NCBI RefSeq assembly: GCF_016862215.1
Contig: NZ_BOMN01000041.1
Span: 124,001 to 188,000 of the forward strand
Length of the DNA: 64,000 nt
Reading direction: 5' to 3'
DNA from: Winogradskya humida
Lineage (GTDB): Bacteria > Actinomycetota > Actinomycetes > Mycobacteriales > Micromonosporaceae
In this document: one piece after another, positions 16,111 through 24,292 of the stretch
Numbering within the stretch: position 1 is the stretch's first letter
Layout: each line of letters begins with the position of its first letter
Position numbers and translations under genes: made by a program
Notes under the pieces: model-generated
What the model was told of the DNA's origin: nothing
Databases searched by the model: none
What the model saw: the letters and a program-made list of their open reading frames with translations, nothing else

Positions 16111-17106
16111 ATGATTCGGTTCGGCTACAAGGCCTCGGCGGAGCAGTTCGCCCCGCGCGAGTTGCTCCGCTACGGCATCGACGCGGAGCAGCAGGGATTC
16201 GACTCCGTCTTCGTCAGCGACCACCTCCAGCCGTGGCGGCACGACGGCGGGCACGCGCCCGCCGCGCTGCCCTGGCTGGGCGCGCTCGCGACCAGCACCG
16301 AGCGGGTGCTGATCGGCACGAGCGTGCTCACCCCGACGTTCCGCTACCACCCCGCCGTGGTCGCCCAGGCGTTCGCCACGCTCGGCTGCCTCGCCCCCGG
16401 TCGCGTCGTGCTCGGCGTCGGCTCGGGGGAGTCGCTCAACGAGGTGCCGCTCGGCCTGGCCTGGCCGGACGGCAAGGAGCGCTTCGCCCGGCTCAAGGAG
16501 GCGGTCCAGCTGATCAAGCAGCTCTGGGCCGAGGACCGGGTGACGTTCGAGGGCAACTTCTACCGCACCGAGGTCGCGACGATCTACGACAAGCCGGAGC
16601 AGCCGGTGCCGATCTACATCGGCGCCTCCGGCCCGGCGGCCACCCGGCTCGCCGGTCGCATCGCCGACGGCTTCATCACGACCAGCGGCAAGGGCCACGA
16701 GCTCTACACCGACACGCTGCTGCCGGCCGTCAAGGAGGGTGCGGAGAAGGCGGGCCGCTCCCTCGACGACCTGGACCTGATGATCGAGGTCAAGGTCTCC
16801 TTCGACCCCGACCTCGAACGGGCCCGCAACGACACCCACTACTGGGGTGCGCTGGCCCTCTCCCCGGAGGAGAAGACCGGCGTCGAGGACCCGATCGAGA
16901 TGCAGCGCCGCGCGGACGCGCTGTCGGTCGACCGTACGGTCACCCGCTGGATCGTCTCCTCCGACCCGGACGAGCACGTGGCGAAGGTCGCCGAATACCT
17001 CGACATGGGCTTCAAGCACCTCGTCTTCCACGCGCCCGGCCCGGACCAGGACCGTTTCCTGCGCGTCTACGGCGAGGAGATCCTCCCGAAGCTGCGCAAC
17101 CGTTAG
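16111..17106 (+). CDS. fgd: F420-dependent glucose-6-phosphate dehydrogenase
   Basis: Oxidises glucose-6-phosphate to 6-phosphogluconolactone and reduces coenzyme F420, feeding F420H2 to other enzymes. The 331-aa product follows the mycobacterial enzyme closely: GYKASAEQFAPREL at the N-terminus, SDHLQPWRHDGGHAP with the catalytic His and Trp, TSVLTPTFRYHPAVVAQAFA, LGVGSGESLNE with the active Glu, and the phosphate-binding positions in TSGKGHELY, SPEEKTG and TRWIVSSDPDE. It begins 9 bases after the ECF fusion gene and could be read with it. Its stop overlaps that of the convergent glycosyltransferase gene. The two other LLM oxidoreductases in the window are possible users of its product. Confidence 0.93.
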   Translation: MIRFGYKASAEQFAPRELLRYGIDAEQQGFDSVFVSDHLQPWRHDGGHAPAALPWLGALATSTERVLIGTSVLTPTFRYHPAVVAQAFATLGCLAPGRVVLGVGSGESLNEVPLGLAWPDGKERFARLKEAVQLIKQLWAEDRVTFEGNFYRTEVATIYDKPEQPVPIYIGASGPAATRLAGRIADGFITTSGKGHELYTDTLLPAVKEGAEKAGRSLDDLDLMIEVKVSFDPDLERARNDTHYWGALALSPEEKTGVEDPIEMQRRADALSVDRTVTRWIVSSDPDEHVAKVAEYLDMGFKHLVFHAPGPDQDRFLRVYGEEILPKLRNR

Positions 17107-18107
17107 CCGCTGCGGCGCCGGGGTTCCTCCCAGCCGGAGCCCGTCTCGCTGCCGCCCTCGCCGCGGATGACCCTGAGGTCTCCCCGGCGGCGAGGGCGCG
17201 ACGGCGGCGGGACGGAGTGCCGGCCGGTCTGCTCTGCGTTGCCGGCGAAGTCTGCGTTGCCGGCGAAGGGGAAGTCGGTGCGGCGCGGGCGCTGGATCTG
17301 GGATTCCGGCAGCTCCGCGGCGCGGGGGACGACCCGGCCCGGAGTGCGGCCCCAGCGGCGGGCATATTCGGTCAGCACCGTGCGGAGCACGCGCAACGCC
17401 GCCGGGAAGAACTGCCGGGGCCGGTCGCCGTGGATGCGGGGATAGCCGACGGTCGCGACCTCGACCACGCGCAGCCCGCGGGTCGCCATCCGGACCGTGA
17501 TCAGGGTTTCGATCTCGGCGCCGTCGCCCCAGGCCGGGCTGCCGCGCTTGAGGCCGCGCTGCACCGGAGCCGGCAGGTCGAGCACGGGCAGAAGCTCCCG
17601 CCAGTACGCGTTGTAGCCGCAGCTCAGGTCCGTGAACCGGGTGCGGAACGCAACGTTGACGATGCGGCTCAGCACGGCGTGCCCGAAGCGTTCGGCCGGC
17701 AGGGCGTCCTTGTGGTCGCCGCCGTATCGGAACCGGGAGCCGTGTGCGGCCTCGGCGCCGGAGAGCAGGGCGTCGACGAAGCGCGGGATCTCGCCGGGGT
17801 CGGCCGACCCGTCGGCGTTGAGGGTCACCACGATGTCGCCGGTGGCGGCGGCGAAACCGCAGGCCAGAGCGTTACCTTTGCCGCTGCGGGTCTGCCGGAC
17901 CACGATCACGTCGGGACGCACCTCACGGGCGACCGCGACGGTGTCGTCGTCCGAGCGGCCGTCGACCACAATCACCTCGTCGACGGCCGGGAGGTTTTCG
18001 AGCACGAGCGGCAGGTTGTGTTCCTCGTTGAGGGCCGGGATGACAACGGTCACGCTCGGTGACCAGTTTGCGTGCGACGGGGGCGGACGTCGCGACGAGG
18101 GAGGCAT
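17103..18107 (-). CDS. Family 2 glycosyltransferase (polyprenyl-phosphate type)
   Basis: Cytoplasmic GT-A fold transferase of 334 aa. The GT2 signature is complete: SVTVVIPALNEEHNLPLVLE, VDEVIVVDGRSDDDTV, and the metal-binding region TLNADGSADPGEI, then GSRFRYGGDHKDALP and a YNAYWRELLPVL segment as in enzymes making polyprenyl-phosphate sugars. No C-terminal membrane helices are evident; instead the tail is Arg/Pro/Gly-rich and looks disordered. The ATG at 18107 follows GAGGAG by 8 bases. Sugar donor and acceptor cannot be told. The gene stands alone. Confidence 0.87.
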   Translation of the reverse strand: MPPSSRRPPPSHANWSPSVTVVIPALNEEHNLPLVLENLPAVDEVIVVDGRSDDDTVAVAREVRPDVIVVRQTRSGKGNALACGFAAATGDIVVTLNADGSADPGEIPRFVDALLSGAEAAHGSRFRYGGDHKDALPAERFGHAVLSRIVNVAFRTRFTDLSCGYNAYWRELLPVLDLPAPVQRGLKRGSPAWGDGAEIETLITVRMATRGLRVVEVATVGYPRIHGDRPRQFFPAALRVLRTVLTEYARRWGRTPGRVVPRAAELPESQIQRPRRTDFPFAGNADFAGNAEQTGRHSVPPPSRPRRRGDLRVIRGEGGSETGSGWEEPRRRSG

Positions 18108-18308
18108 GGCGGTGGCTCCTCGGCGGCGGGGCGATTTCTGGGGCGGGACACAACTTACCAATCGACTACGTTCGGTCTACCACGCGGGCACGTTGTGATT
18201 AACCGGTTCAGGCGTGGTCACGATCCACTACGGACGGTTATTAGGCTCATCCCGTCCATCTTCCGGCGATAGGGTTTTGACGGGAATCTCCCACGGAGAG
18301 GAAATCTC

Positions 18309-19175
18309 GTGAAACTGGGTCTGCACATCGCCGACTTCACCTGGCCCGACGGATCGGCCGGGATCGGGTCGCGACTGGCCGACATCGTGACCGCCGCCGA
18401 CGAGGCCGGTTTCGAGCGGATCAGCGTCATGGATCACCTCTGGCAGATCTTCGGCAACCCCGAGGCCGAGATGCTCGAGGCGTACACCGCGCTGGGCTTC
18501 ATCGCCGCGCACACCAAGCGGGCCAAGCTGCTCACTCTGGTGACCGGCGTGACCTACCGTGACCCCGGCCTGCTGGCCAAGGCGGTCTCCACGCTCGACG
18601 TGCTCTCCGGCGGCCGGGCGATGCTCGGCATCGGCGCCGCCTGGAACGAGGACGAGTCCCGGGGTCTCGGCCTGTTCTTCCCGCCCACCGCGGAGCGTTT
18701 CGAGCGCCTGGAGGAGACGCTGCAGATCTGCCTGCAGATGTTCCACGGCGACGAGCGGCCGTTCGTCGGCAAGCACTACAAGCTGGGCCGGCTGCTCAAC
18801 CAGCCGTTGCCGCTGTCGAAGCCGCACCCGCCGATCCTCATCGGTGGCGGCGGCGAGAAGAAGACGCTGCGGTTCGTCGCGAAGTACGCCGACTCGTGCA
18901 ACCTGTTCGACAGCCCGGAGATCGGCCGCAAGCTGGACGTGCTCCGCGAGCACTGCACGAACGAGGGCCGCGACTACGACGCCATCGAGAAGACGGCCAC
19001 GCTCGCGCTCGACCCCGGGGCGAAGGGCGAGAAGGTCGACGAGCTCATCGCGAACGCCACGCGGCTGGCCGGGCTCGGCTTCACCGTCTTCCACGGGATG
19101 GTCGCCGGGGTCTCCGACCTGAACAAGATCGAGATCCTGCGGACCGAGGTCATGCCCGCGATCGAGGCCCTGTGA
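18309..19175 (+). CDS. LLM-class F420-dependent oxidoreductase
   Basis: Luciferase-like family protein of 288 aa, of the type MKLGLHIADFTWPDG. Barrel landmarks: MDHLWQIFGNPEAEMLEAYTALG, LLTLVTGVTYRDPGLLAKAVSTLDVLSGGRAMLGIGAAWNEDE is continuous here, and PHPPILIGGGGEKKTLRFVAKYAD. The start is a GTG at 18309 with GGAGAGG upstream. The next gene starts within its stop (GTGA overlap), so it is translationally coupled to the HAD phosphatase gene. Substrate unknown; F420 use is inferred from family and the presence of fgd. Confidence 0.88.
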   Translation: MKLGLHIADFTWPDGSAGIGSRLADIVTAADEAGFERISVMDHLWQIFGNPEAEMLEAYTALGFIAAHTKRAKLLTLVTGVTYRDPGLLAKAVSTLDVLSGGRAMLGIGAAWNEDESRGLGLFFPPTAERFERLEETLQICLQMFHGDERPFVGKHYKLGRLLNQPLPLSKPHPPILIGGGGEKKTLRFVAKYADSCNLFDSPEIGRKLDVLREHCTNEGRDYDAIEKTATLALDPGAKGEKVDELIANATRLAGLGFTVFHGMVAGVSDLNKIEILRTEVMPAIEAL

Positions 19176-19828
19176 GCATCGAGGCGGTCGTCTTCGATCT
19201 GGACGGCGTCATCATCGACACCGAGGAGGTCTGGGAGGAGGTCCGCCGCGGCTACGTCGCGGAGCACGGCAGGGAATTCCTGCCCGACACCCAGACCCGG
19301 ATGATGGGCATGAGCACCGGCGAGTGGTCCACCCACCTCAGCGAGGAGGTGGGCGTGCCCCGGGCGCCGGAGCAGGTCGCCACGGACGTGCTTGCCCGGA
19401 TGGCCGAGCGTTACCGGGCGGATCTGCCGCTGATCCCGGGCTCGGTCGACGCGGTCCGCCGGCTGGCGGCAGACTTCCCGATCGCCCTGGCCAGTTCGTC
19501 GGCGCGCATCCTCATCGACCAGGTCCTGGAGACGGCCGGGATCACCGACCTCTTCCGCACGACCCTGTCGACGGAGGAGGTGCCGCGTGGCAAGCCGGAG
19601 CCGGATGTCTATCTCGAGGCCACGAAGCGTCTCGGGCTGTCCCCGGAGGTCTGCGCGGCCGTCGAGGACTCCAGCAATGGTCTGCGCTCGGCCGGCGCGG
19701 CGGGCCTGACGGTCATCGCGGTCCCGCACGGCGTCTACCCGCCCGCGGACGACGCGCTGGCCCTCGCGAGCCTGGTCATCAAGAGCCTTGACGAGCTGAC
19801 GGTCGAGGCTGTGCGGAAACTGAACTGA
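19172..19828 (+). CDS. HAD-superfamily hydrolase, beta-phosphoglucomutase-like
   Basis: HAD hydrolase of 218 aa with a helical cap, resembling phosphatases and beta-phosphoglucomutase. Motif I is VVFDLDGVIIDTEEVW with the nucleophile Asp, motif II falls at ALASSSARI, motif III is GKPEPDVYLEA, and motif IV is AAVEDSSNGLRSAGAAG. The GTG start at 19172 overlaps the previous stop by 4 bases, so the pair is probably one unit. The 3' end overlaps the convergent monooxygenase gene by 50 bases. A small phosphorylated metabolite is the likely substrate, not further defined. Confidence 0.88.
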   Translation: MSIEAVVFDLDGVIIDTEEVWEEVRRGYVAEHGREFLPDTQTRMMGMSTGEWSTHLSEEVGVPRAPEQVATDVLARMAERYRADLPLIPGSVDAVRRLAADFPIALASSSARILIDQVLETAGITDLFRTTLSTEEVPRGKPEPDVYLEATKRLGLSPEVCAAVEDSSNGLRSAGAAGLTVIAVPHGVYPPADDALALASLVIKSLDELTVEAVRKLN

Positions 19829-20948
19829 GGTCGATCTTCGCGCCCCGGTCGCTCGCGATGCGCAGGGTGAGCCGGATGAACCACTCCTGGTTGTTCATCC
19901 AGTTCCGCATGCGGATCCCGCGGGCGGTCCGGGGTGCCAGGAACCGCCCGGCCATGTCCCCGCCCTTCTGCGCGCGCCGGGCGAACGGGCCGACCAGCTC
20001 CTCGTAGCGAGCGAAGGCCGTCGCGTGATCCGGGCTCGTGGCCAGGGCACCGGCCAGCGCGTATGCGCCGATGAGCGCATTGCTGGCGCCCATCCCGCCG
20101 ATCGTGGCCCCGCACGCCGCGTCGCCGACCAGCGCGATCCGGCCCCGGGACCAGGGCTTGATGTCGACCCGGCAGATCTGGTCGAAGTACAGGTCGGAAG
20201 CGGTGTCGAGAGCGGCGAGCATGCGTGGCACCTCCCAGTCGAGCCCGGCGAATCGGGAACGCAGAATCGCCCGCACAGCGTCGAGGTCGTGGCGGTCATA
20301 GGACAGTTCGCCGGAGGAGAACGCCACGAACGCCCCGCCGTCGCCGATCGCCGCGAGCTTCCCCGGCACGTTGTAGTTGAGCGAAACTCCCGAGGGGGAG
20401 GAAGAGGGCATCTCCCACCCCGCGACGTAGTAGCCGAGATGGCTCACGAACGAGGGGCCGAAGGCCAGCCGCCGCACGGTCGAGTGCACCCCGTCCGCGC
20501 CGATGACCAGGTCGAACGTGCGCTGCAGGCCGCTGCGGAAGGTCACGTCGACGCCGGATTCCGTCTCGTGCAGCGCCGTGATCGTGTCGCCGAAGATCCA
20601 CTCGGTGCGGTCGCCCGAAGCGTCGGCGAGGATGCGGGACAGCTCGCCGCGCGGCACCTCGATGTCACCGCCCGCGAAATCCGAGGGCATCTCCATCAGT
20701 CGCTCGCCGCGTTCGTCCACGAACCGCATCGTCGTGCCCCCGGTCTGGACCGCTCGTAGCTGGTCGAGCACTCCCATCTGTGCGAGCAGGTCCTGCGTGA
20801 CCGGGCCGCGGTAGTCGACTGCGCCACCGCCGGGCCGTAAGGCCGGGGCGATCTCGACAACGGTCGGCCGGTAACCGTGGTGGTCGAGCCACCAGGCGAG
20901 CGCCGGCCCGGCGATGCTGGCACCCGAGATCAGAACGGTCTTCTGCAT
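19779..20948 (-). CDS. FAD-dependent monooxygenase (TetX/PHBH type)
   Basis: Group A flavoprotein monooxygenase of 389 aa, expected to hydroxylate a small aromatic or polyketide-like substrate with NAD(P)H and oxygen. The FAD-binding motifs are all visible: ISGASIAGPALAWWLDHHGY near the N-terminus, VIGADGVHSTVRRLAFG, and IALVGDAACGATIGGMGAS with the GD motif. The ATG at 20948 was chosen because it starts right before the first beta strand; upstream sequence belongs to the divergent regulator region. It is divergent from a TetR gene with 77 bases between, holding an inverted repeat; control by that regulator is likely. Such pairs often mark resistance or detoxification. Confidence 0.9.
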   Translation of the reverse strand: MQKTVLISGASIAGPALAWWLDHHGYRPTVVEIAPALRPGGGAVDYRGPVTQDLLAQMGVLDQLRAVQTGGTTMRFVDERGERLMEMPSDFAGGDIEVPRGELSRILADASGDRTEWIFGDTITALHETESGVDVTFRSGLQRTFDLVIGADGVHSTVRRLAFGPSFVSHLGYYVAGWEMPSSSPSGVSLNYNVPGKLAAIGDGGAFVAFSSGELSYDRHDLDAVRAILRSRFAGLDWEVPRMLAALDTASDLYFDQICRVDIKPWSRGRIALVGDAACGATIGGMGASNALIGAYALAGALATSPDHATAFARYEELVGPFARRAQKGGDMAGRFLAPRTARGIRMRNWMNNQEWFIRLTLRIASDRGAKIDLSSVSAQPRPSARQGS

Positions 20949-20957
20949 GACGTCTCC

Positions 20958-21009
20958 AAAACTGTGTCCGGTGGAATCAGTTGCTTCCGTGTACGGTAGA
21001 CACAGTTTT
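20958..21009. promoter_or_regulatory. Probable TetR operator in divergent promoter region
   Basis: Perfect 11-bp arms AAAACTGTGTC (20958-20968) and GACACAGTTTT (20999-21009) lie between the monooxygenase and TetR genes. An inner imperfect palindrome GTGTACGGTAGACAC overlaps the right arm. Likely binding sites of the TetR protein encoded at 21026. Confidence 0.65.
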
Positions 21010-21025
21010 CGAAAGGTGCAAGAGG

Positions 21026-21691
21026 ATGACGATCGACTGGCTGTGGGGCGGGCGCCCGGCACCGAAGCGTGGCCCGAAGCCGACCATGACCCTGGAGGGC
21101 ATCGCCGACGCCGCGATGAAGGTCGCCGACGCCGAGGGGCTGGCCGCCGTCTCGATGCAGCGGGTCGCCGCGGAGCTCGGCTTCACGAAGATGTCGCTCT
21201 ACCGCTATCTGCCCGGCAAGGCGGAGCTGGTCGCGGTCATGGTGGAGCGGGCGATCGGGGAGCCGCCGACGATGTCCGAAAATGACTGGCGGCCCGCGCT
21301 GGAGCAGTGGACGCGGCAGCTGCTGGCCCGGTTCCTCGAGCACCCCTGGGCCGTCGAGGCCACCGCGGGGCGCCGGCCGCTCGGGCCGTACGAGATGGGC
21401 TGGATGGAGCAGGCACTGGCCCGGCTGGAAGGGCTGCCCCTACAGGGCGCGGAGCGGCTCGACACCATCGCGGTTCTGGCCGGGCACGGCCGGATGCTGG
21501 CACAGCAGGCCGCCGCCATGGTTGACGAGGCGGGGATGGTGGACGCCATGGGTGAGGTCATCCGGGTGCACGGTCACCGGTTCCCGCACCTGATCGCGGC
21601 GATGGGCGAGGGCGGTGCGGACCAGGCCTTCGAGTTCGGCCTGGCCCGCATCCTCGACGGGGTCGAGGTGCTGATCAGGCAGCGCAGCTGA
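21026..21691 (+). CDS. TetR-family regulator with TetR_C domain
   Basis: Repressor of 221 aa. The N-terminal DNA-binding domain reads TLEGIADAAMKVADAEGLAAVSMQRVAAELGFTKMSLYRYLPGKAELVAVM, a classical TetR helix-turn-helix. The C-terminal part (ALEQWTRQLLARFLEHPWAVEATAGRRPLGPYEMGWMEQAL is one uninterrupted stretch) is like the tetracycline-repressor C-terminal domain. The ATG at 21026 has AGAGG directly before it. It probably represses the divergent flavin monooxygenase and itself from the inverted repeat at 20958-21009. Its last codons overlap the end of the convergent GH97 gene by 17 bases. Confidence 0.9.
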   Translation: MTIDWLWGGRPAPKRGPKPTMTLEGIADAAMKVADAEGLAAVSMQRVAAELGFTKMSLYRYLPGKAELVAVMVERAIGEPPTMSENDWRPALEQWTRQLLARFLEHPWAVEATAGRRPLGPYEMGWMEQALARLEGLPLQGAERLDTIAVLAGHGRMLAQQAAAMVDEAGMVDAMGEVIRVHGHRFPHLIAAMGEGGADQAFEFGLARILDGVEVLIRQRS

Positions 21692-24275
21692 GCCGCGCGA
21701 GCGCCCAGTCGGCGTGGTCGAAGTTCTTGCCGTCGCCGCCGTCCGTGGCGCGCAGGGTCAGGATGCGCACGCCGGTGACGTCGGCGGTCAGCGCTGCCGG
21801 TGGATCAGCGCTGCGGACAACGCCGGAAGCCGCCAACGGGACGCCGTCGCCGAGCACCTGGAAGTCGACCGAGCCCGGGGATGTCACCTCGTCGTCGATG
21901 CCGACCCGCGCCGAGAAGCCGTCGCACGCCCCGCCGAGCCAGACGGTCACCTCGCCGGGTGCGTGCATGCCCAGCCCGGTGTCGTAGACCGTTCCCCGCA
22001 TGGTGAGCGGATTGCCGTCGCCGCCGTCCGCCTCGCCGTTCGACCGGTCGCGTTCCACCGGCCCATAGCCGTTGCTCTCGGTCAGGAACGGCAGCGCGCT
22101 GACGTCCGGGGTGCCGGTCGGGTCGGGCGGCGGGACCAGGGTGTGCACCACCTGCTCGACGTGGACGCGCTGGGCACCGGGGCTGTCGGGATAGCCCGGG
22201 TCGCCGGCGAAGGTGAACGTGGCCGCGATCGGGAGATCCACCGGGCCGGGCGGGACGTCGGGGCCGGGGGTGAACGTCCAGGCGCCGGTGATCGATTCGC
22301 CGCCGCGCAGGGTCGCCGCCGTCACCGGTGCGCCGGTCGTCGACCATCCCCGCGGTGCGCGCGGCTCCAGGCGTACCGAACGAAGGGGACCGCCGGCCGG
22401 AAGCGTGAAGACGGCCTTGACGCTCTCCGGGCCTCCGGAAAGAGCGAGGGTGGTCGCGGGCACCTGTCGGACCGGCTCGTCGCAGCTCGCCGACCCGGTG
22501 TACGCGCACAGCACCGTCACGAACCCGCCGTTGCCCGCGACCGGCACGCTCAGGGTGTCGCCCCGCCGGACGATCCGGCTTGTCCGTTCCAGCCCATGGT
22601 CGCCGTCAGTCAGCGTTTCGGCGAGATAGCGTCCATCGCCGAGCATCCCGAGGCCCGCCGTGACGGTGTGCGCGGGCAGCGCGGAGATGCCACCGACATA
22701 CCACCGGTCACCGTGCCGGCGGGCGATCACCGTCTCCTGCCCGGGAGCGCCGGAGAGCAGCCGGGACTCGTCCCACGTGGTCGGCAGCCGGCTGAGGGTC
22801 CGCAACGCGAGCGGGTGCGACTCGTACGTCTCCGGCTTGTCGGCCAGATGCGTCCAGCCGGACTCGTAGACGAGCGCCAGCGCCACCTCGTGCGCGTCGG
22901 TCGTGTCCCTGTCGGTCACCGCCCAGGTCACCGGGGTGTAGTCCATGCCGCCCGGGACATTGCGGGTGTACGGGAAGATCGTGTTGGTCGCCGCCCGGGT
23001 CGTGAACTGCTCGGCGCCGCGCACGGCCTCCATCGTCATCACGTGCGGCCAGGTGCGCTGGATGCCCCGGGGGATCGTCGCGCCGTGGAAGTTGACCATG
23101 AGGTGCTGGGCGGCGGTGGCGGCAAGGATCTCGTCGTACCAGCGGAACCGTTCCTGGCTGTCGGAGTCCATGAAATCGACCTTCACTCCGGCGACGCCCC
23201 AGGCGCGCAGTTGCGGCAGCCGGGTGGCGCGCTCCTGCTCGGTGTCGAGGTCGGTCCAGCGCAGCCAGAGCAGCACGTCGACACCGCGGGCGCGGGCGTA
23301 GCGGACGACCTCCGGAACCCAGGCGTCGCTCCACCCCTCGTCGATCAGCACGAACGGCCAGCCGTTGCGGGCGGCGAAGTCGATGTACTGCTTCTGGCGG
23401 GCGGGATCGGCGGGGCTGCTGTGCTCCGAGAGCCAGGACCAGGCGACCATGCCGGGCCGCACCCAGGACGTGTCGCTGAGCCGCGATGCCGGGGCCAGAT
23501 CGTCCACCAGCATCGACCCGGTCACCGTGGCGAGATCACCGACGACGGCGACCCGCCACGGGGTCGAGAGCGGTCCGGCTGAGGTTATGAGCGGGTCGGC
23601 CAGGCTCACTGTGTACGCCCCGGAGCCCACCGCATGCGTCAGGCGCCCGCCGTCGTAACGGCCATCCACGTCGGACTCCGTCAGCAACGCGTAGTTGCCC
23701 CCGACCCGGAACAGCGAGGGGAACCCGTAGTCACCCGTGGCCGCAGCCCCCGCCGTGGTGGGGACCCGGGTCTCCTCGTAGTTCGGCGTGTAGGGGAGCA
23801 GCCACGCCGGCGCGTCCACCGGCAGCGAGTACGACGACGCCTCACCGGTGATCGTCGCGCTCGCCGGCAGGACGTAGCGGTAGGCGGCACCCTCGCTGGA
23901 GACGCGGACGACCACGTCGAGCCGGGTGCCGTCCCGGTCGAACGAGAAGGTGGACTCGGTAAGGGTCACATCCCGGGTGAGCTGCTTGCCGGTGGTGCGG
24001 GTGTAGCGCTCCCGGACCGTACGGCCGTGGCGTCCGGTGAAGCTCAGTCCGGCGCTGAGGTCGGCGGCGGACGTGGTGAGGCCGATCGGGGCGGGCGCCA
24101 GCACCACCGCGCCCTGCCGGTCGACGCCGAAGCTGAGCCGCCCGGCATCGTCGAGGCCGAGCCGGGCGGTGACGGCACCGCCCGGCCCGGTGACGGACCA
24201 GCTCTCAGGTTCTCGCAACGGCACCGGCGCAGGAGCTGTCAGGGCCAGGGTGAGAACGATCGAGAGCAGCTGCAT
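21675..24275 (-). CDS. Secreted GH97 glycosidase with C-terminal NPCBM domain
   Basis: Extracellular glycoside hydrolase of 866 aa. A short signal peptide (MQLLSIVLTLALTAPAPV) leads into the GH97 N-terminal beta domain, then a TIM barrel with WSWLSEHSSPADPARQKQYIDFAARNGWPFVLIDEGW running unbroken and the strand GVAGVKVDFMDSD, whose Asp is the probable nucleophile of the alpha-galactosidase-type branch. NFHGATIPRGIQRTWPHVMTMEAVRGAE follows, also typical of GH97. The C-terminal 160 residues look like an NPCBM carbohydrate-binding domain (GYGPVERDRSNGEADGGDG, GLGMHAPGEVTVWLGGAC). Expected substrates are alpha-linked galactosides or glucosides. The S15 peptidase gene lies 17 bases upstream on the same strand. 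Confidence 0.88.
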   Translation of the reverse strand: MQLLSIVLTLALTAPAPVPLREPESWSVTGPGGAVTARLGLDDAGRLSFGVDRQGAVVLAPAPIGLTTSAADLSAGLSFTGRHGRTVRERYTRTTGKQLTRDVTLTESTFSFDRDGTRLDVVVRVSSEGAAYRYVLPASATITGEASSYSLPVDAPAWLLPYTPNYEETRVPTTAGAAATGDYGFPSLFRVGGNYALLTESDVDGRYDGGRLTHAVGSGAYTVSLADPLITSAGPLSTPWRVAVVGDLATVTGSMLVDDLAPASRLSDTSWVRPGMVAWSWLSEHSSPADPARQKQYIDFAARNGWPFVLIDEGWSDAWVPEVVRYARARGVDVLLWLRWTDLDTEQERATRLPQLRAWGVAGVKVDFMDSDSQERFRWYDEILAATAAQHLMVNFHGATIPRGIQRTWPHVMTMEAVRGAEQFTTRAATNTIFPYTRNVPGGMDYTPVTWAVTDRDTTDAHEVALALVYESGWTHLADKPETYESHPLALRTLSRLPTTWDESRLLSGAPGQETVIARRHGDRWYVGGISALPAHTVTAGLGMLGDGRYLAETLTDGDHGLERTSRIVRRGDTLSVPVAGNGGFVTVLCAYTGSASCDEPVRQVPATTLALSGGPESVKAVFTLPAGGPLRSVRLEPRAPRGWSTTGAPVTAATLRGGESITGAWTFTPGPDVPPGPVDLPIAATFTFAGDPGYPDSPGAQRVHVEQVVHTLVPPPDPTGTPDVSALPFLTESNGYGPVERDRSNGEADGGDGNPLTMRGTVYDTGLGMHAPGEVTVWLGGACDGFSARVGIDDEVTSPGSVDFQVLGDGVPLAASGVVRSADPPAALTADVTGVRILTLRATDGGDGKNFDHADWALARLSCAA

Positions 24276-24292
24276 TCATCCATTATTGTCGA

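Noticed and set aside
15286..17031. 581-codon antisense frame over the ECF fusion and fgd genes
   Set aside because: Both opposite genes have full catalytic motifs; the antisense product is low-complexity and Arg/Val/Gly-rich.
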